Below are positions 13,517 through 16,134 of a DNA stretch of 16,134 nucleotides, one piece after another (position 1 is the stretch's first letter; every line of letters begins with the position of its first letter). This DNA comes from Gammaproteobacteria bacterium (GTDB taxonomy: Bacteria; Pseudomonadota; Gammaproteobacteria; UBA4575), in NCBI GenBank assembly GCA_027297825.1, contig JAPUHH010000127.1, positions 1 to 16,134 on the forward strand. Reading direction: 5' to 3'. Below the pieces are notes generated by a model. It made no database searches. It was not told the origin of the DNA and saw nothing but the letters and a program-made list of their open reading frames with translations. The position numbers and the translations under genes were made by a program.

Positions 13517-15409
13517 ATGAGTGCGATTACCAATACCCTTCAAAATAAGACCGCTCAATTGTCTTCTGAACTTACCCAGCCGTTCACGGGTTCAAAAAAG
13601 ATTTTTGTACAAGGTTCGCGTGAAGATCTAAGCGTCGGGATGCGTGAAGTAAATTGCTCAAGTACCGCATCGAGTTTTGGTGAGGAAGAAAATCCTCCCA
13701 TCACGATCTATGATACTTCAGGCCCATATTCAGACTCAGATGTAACGGTGGATTTGTTGCAAGGATTGTCGCGGCTGCGTTTGAATTGGATATTTGATCG
13801 TAATGACACGCAAGAGCTTGATGGGCCTTCCTCGCAATATGGAAACGCACGGCAAAGTAATCCAGAAACTGCGCATTTGCGTTTTTCTCACTACCATCTA
13901 CCGCGTCGCGCGAAACCTGGAAATATTGTCACACAAATGCACTATGCAAGGCAGGGCATGATTACGCCAGAGATGGAATACATCGCCATTCGTGAAGACA
14001 TGCGGCTACAAGAACATCGTCGTGACCCGGAATTTCAAAAGCTCTTGATCCAACATCCGGGTAATAGTTTTGGCGCAAATATACCGATTGAAATCACTCC
14101 AGAGTTTGTTCGCAGTGAGGTGGCGAGTGGTCGCGCCATTATCCCTAACAATATAAATCATCCAGAATCTGAACCGATGATCATTGGCAGGAATTTCTTA
14201 GTAAAAATTAACACCAATTTAGGTAATTCTGCGGTGACTTCTTCTATAGAGGAAGAAGTTGAAAAGATGGTGTGGGCCGTACGTTGGGGTAGCGATACGG
14301 TGATGGATCTATCTACCGGCAAACATATCCATGAAACGCGTGAATGGATCATACGCAATTCACCGGTGCCGATTGGTACTGTACCAATTTATCAGGCACT
14401 CGAAAAAGTAAACGGCAAGGCTGAGGATTTAACCTGGGAAATATTCAAAGACACCCTTATCGAGCAAGCTGAACAAGGCGTAGATTATTTCACTATTCAC
14501 GCCGGTGTGCGGTTGGCCTACGTGCCCATGACGGCTCAACGTTTGACTGGAATTGTTTCACGCGGCGGTTCTATTATGGCGAAATGGTGTTTAGCGCATC
14601 ATCAAGAAAGCTTTCTCTACACGCACTTCAAAGATATTTGTGAAATTATGCAAGCTTATGATGTTGCGTTTTCGCTCGGCGATGGTTTGCGCCCTGGATC
14701 TATTACAGATGCAAATGATGCCGCACAATTTGCAGAGTTAGAAACCTTAGGCGAATTAACAAAAATAGCTTGGCAGCATGATGTGCAGGTCATGATAGAG
14801 GGGCCAGGGCATATTCCGCTACAAATGGTTAAAGAAAATATTGAGAAAGAATTAGAAGATTGTTTCGAAGCGCCATTTTACACACTGGGGCCTTTGGTGA
14901 CAGATATTGCACCCGGATATGACCATATTACATCTGCCATTGGCGCCGCCAATATTGGCTGGTACGGCACTGCTATGCTTTGTTACGTTACACCCAAAGA
15001 GCATTTAGGGTTGCCTAACAAGCAAGATGTAAGAGATGGCGTTATCACCTATAAAATTGCGGCTCATGCGGCTGATTTAGCTAAGGGGCATCCTGGCGCA
15101 CAAATAAGAGACAATGCACTGTCTAAAGCGCGTTTTGAATTTCGTTGGGAAGACCAATTTAATTTAAGTTTAGATCCAGAACATGCGCGTGCATTGCATG
15201 ATGAAACGCTACCTCAAGATTCTGCCAAAGTTGCACATTTTTGTTCCATGTGTGGCCCGCATTTTTGTTCGATGAAGATTACTCAAGATGTGCGTGAGTA
15301 TGCTGCTAAGCAAGGCATTGAGAAAATACCCGTTGCAATAGAAAAAGGCCTGCAAGAAAAAGCCCAGGAGTTTAAAAATGCGGGCGCCGAAATTTATCAA
15401 AAAATTTAA
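13517..15409 (+). CDS. thiC: Phosphomethylpyrimidine synthase ThiC
   Basis: A 630-residue protein, close to the length of E. coli ThiC. It converts aminoimidazole ribotide to hydroxymethylpyrimidine phosphate, the pyrimidine half of thiamine, by non-canonical radical SAM chemistry in the cytoplasm. The cluster motif CSMCGPHFC lies at 576-584 near the C-terminus, as usual for this family. Other strongly conserved stretches are NFGANIPIEIT-like SFGANIPIEIT, MHYARQGMITPEMEY, SRGGSIMAKWC, GDGLRPGSITDAND, MIEGPGHIPLQM and GPLVTDIAPGYDHIT. The N-terminal domain begins normally. No stop or frame break is present, so the gene should be functional. Expression is expected to follow the TPP riboswitch upstream. 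No other thi gene is in the window. The sequence after it is decayed. Confidence 0.97.
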   Translation: MSAITNTLQNKTAQLSSELTQPFTGSKKIFVQGSREDLSVGMREVNCSSTASSFGEEENPPITIYDTSGPYSDSDVTVDLLQGLSRLRLNWIFDRNDTQELDGPSSQYGNARQSNPETAHLRFSHYHLPRRAKPGNIVTQMHYARQGMITPEMEYIAIREDMRLQEHRRDPEFQKLLIQHPGNSFGANIPIEITPEFVRSEVASGRAIIPNNINHPESEPMIIGRNFLVKINTNLGNSAVTSSIEEEVEKMVWAVRWGSDTVMDLSTGKHIHETREWIIRNSPVPIGTVPIYQALEKVNGKAEDLTWEIFKDTLIEQAEQGVDYFTIHAGVRLAYVPMTAQRLTGIVSRGGSIMAKWCLAHHQESFLYTHFKDICEIMQAYDVAFSLGDGLRPGSITDANDAAQFAELETLGELTKIAWQHDVQVMIEGPGHIPLQMVKENIEKELEDCFEAPFYTLGPLVTDIAPGYDHITSAIGAANIGWYGTAMLCYVTPKEHLGLPNKQDVRDGVITYKIAAHAADLAKGHPGAQIRDNALSKARFEFRWEDQFNLSLDPEHARALHDETLPQDSAKVAHFCSMCGPHFCSMKITQDVREYAAKQGIEKIPVAIEKGLQEKAQEFKNAGAEIYQKI

Positions 15410-15419
15410 AATTATGTAA

Positions 15420-15695
15420 CCAACTTATACATATAAACCAGGCTATATTTTATTGCGTAATGTTGAACGTGTAAATGAAGTTTTAACCATGCATATGGGG
15501 CCTGGATATATTTTGGTAAATCTAAGTATTGAATTTAATGATTCGATTCGTGCCGAGCAGCTGGAGTCCGTCATTGCTAAGATGGATAAAGACATAAGAC
15601 AACAATTTGCACATGTTAAGCGAGTATTTTTGAAGCGGAATCTTGGAAATTTACCTTCTGATTGTTTAGACAAATATGGTTCAAGATTTGTCTAA
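15420..15695 (+). pseudogene. Remnant of a cation diffusion facilitator transporter (C-terminal domain only)
   Basis: The frame opens after TAA 15417-15419, ten bases past the thiC stop, and ends at TAA 15693-15695. Its roughly 91 residues look like the cytoplasmic C-terminal domain of a CDF metal-ion efflux protein: VERVNEVLTMHMGPGYILVNLSIEF, split over 15465-15539, then AKMDKDIRQQFAHVKRVFLK. The six transmembrane helices and metal site that should precede it are absent, because thiC ends directly upstream. There is no good start codon or Shine-Dalgarno sequence: the first in-frame ATG is 15489, inside the domain, and TTG 15453 is the only other option. I infer a 5' deletion that joined the remnant to the thiC downstream flank. 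A free-standing metal-sensing domain is possible but less likely. Confidence 0.65.
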
Positions 15696-16129
15696 TGAAA
15701 CGCAATCTCTTTCTAAGCCTATGAAGATTTTTTAGTTGGTCGCGGCAACTATTATCGCTGCAGTTGTTTTAGTTTTTACGCTTGAGAAACGACCGGCTAT
15801 TAATCAGGCAGTATTTGAAAGTGAGATAGCAACAATCCAATAAGTATTACCGATTCGAATTCACGCTTATACCGAACTTACCAATATAGAGGATAGCCAA
15901 ATGCGGTTAACATGTTCTTTAACTGCGCTTAACAGTCTTGCCAATGAAGATGATAAGGCATTTGCCATGCAAGCTGAGGCTGCAGTGTAAAAACCAATGC
16001 TTGTCGTAAGAAAAATATAAATTATATATCGATAGCAATGTGACTATGTTTTATCACTATATAGGTAATGACCAAGTTACGATTGCAGAATTTGAAACTC
16101 CTGCAGGTTTTGTAACCGAGAATAGTTAA
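15676..16129 (+). pseudogene. Decayed gene for a small membrane-anchored protein, family not identified
   Basis: From ATG 15676 one frame reads as protein-like sequence to 15990 with only two interruptions, TAG 15733-15735 and TAA 15841-15843. The first part gives a soluble N-terminus, then after the TAG a hydrophobic segment VAATIIAAVVLVFTL followed by EKRP, compatible with a single membrane anchor. The next part reads VLPIRIHAYTELTNIED and SLANEDDKAFAMQAEAAV. After TAA 15988-15990 coding-like sequence continues in another frame: NVTMFYHYIGNDQVTIAEFETPAGF, ending at TAA 16127-16129. Two stops plus at least one frame shift indicate a pseudogene rather than an intact small ORF. The pattern of one anchor, a helical part and a terminal strand pair recalls a common hypothetical-protein type, but I cannot name it. 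This fills the final 430 bases; no intact gene is visible there. Confidence 0.6.
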
Positions 16130-16134
16130 TCATG

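Overview
The window looks like a chromosomal segment of an AT-leaning gammaproteobacterium; the genus cannot be named from sequence alone. Supporting evidence is the set of lipopolysaccharide (LPS) inner-core genes, a TolC-type outer-membrane channel next to a PIMT-like methyltransferase and a rhodanese, and a thiC gene behind a TPP riboswitch. No tRNA, rRNA, CRISPR array, insertion sequence or phage gene is visible.

Layout. Positions 2-325 hold the 3' end of hldE, which makes ADP-heptose. Positions 390-4035 are an LPS or surface-glycan accessory block: an LPS-kinase-family gene (-), a GT2 glycosyltransferase (+), a small kinase-fold protein (+), a six-helix membrane protein (+) and a DUF6165 protein (-). 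Positions 4059-7145 form the inner-core heart: an OpsX-type heptosyltransferase I (-), the Kdo kinase kdkA (+) and the Kdo transferase waaA (-). Positions 7151-9518 carry a minus-strand run transcribed in the order PIMT-like methyltransferase, rhodanese, tolC, then waaA, with gaps so small that one transcript is likely. waaF (+) is at 9685-10713.

Positions 10857-13215 hold a two-gene minus-strand unit, a Gfo/Idh/MocA-type oxidoreductase followed by a radical SAM enzyme with extra C-terminal cysteines. Its pathway is not recognised, and it is the least explained intact part of the window. Divergent from it, 13361-15409 holds the TPP riboswitch and thiC. From 15420 to the end there is only decayed coding sequence: the C-terminal domain of a cation-diffusion-facilitator transporter without its membrane part, then a small membrane-anchored protein broken by two stops and frame shifts.

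How the genes fit together. HldE supplies ADP-heptose, WaaA adds Kdo to lipid A, KdkA phosphorylates the Kdo, OpsX adds the first heptose and WaaF the second. The kdkA/opsX pairing recalls Haemophilus influenzae, where core synthesis uses a single phosphorylated Kdo. The other kinase-fold proteins and the GT2 enzyme probably decorate the core further. Translation starts are unusual: only thiC has an obvious Shine-Dalgarno sequence, and GT2 and waaF appear to start at GTG and TTG.
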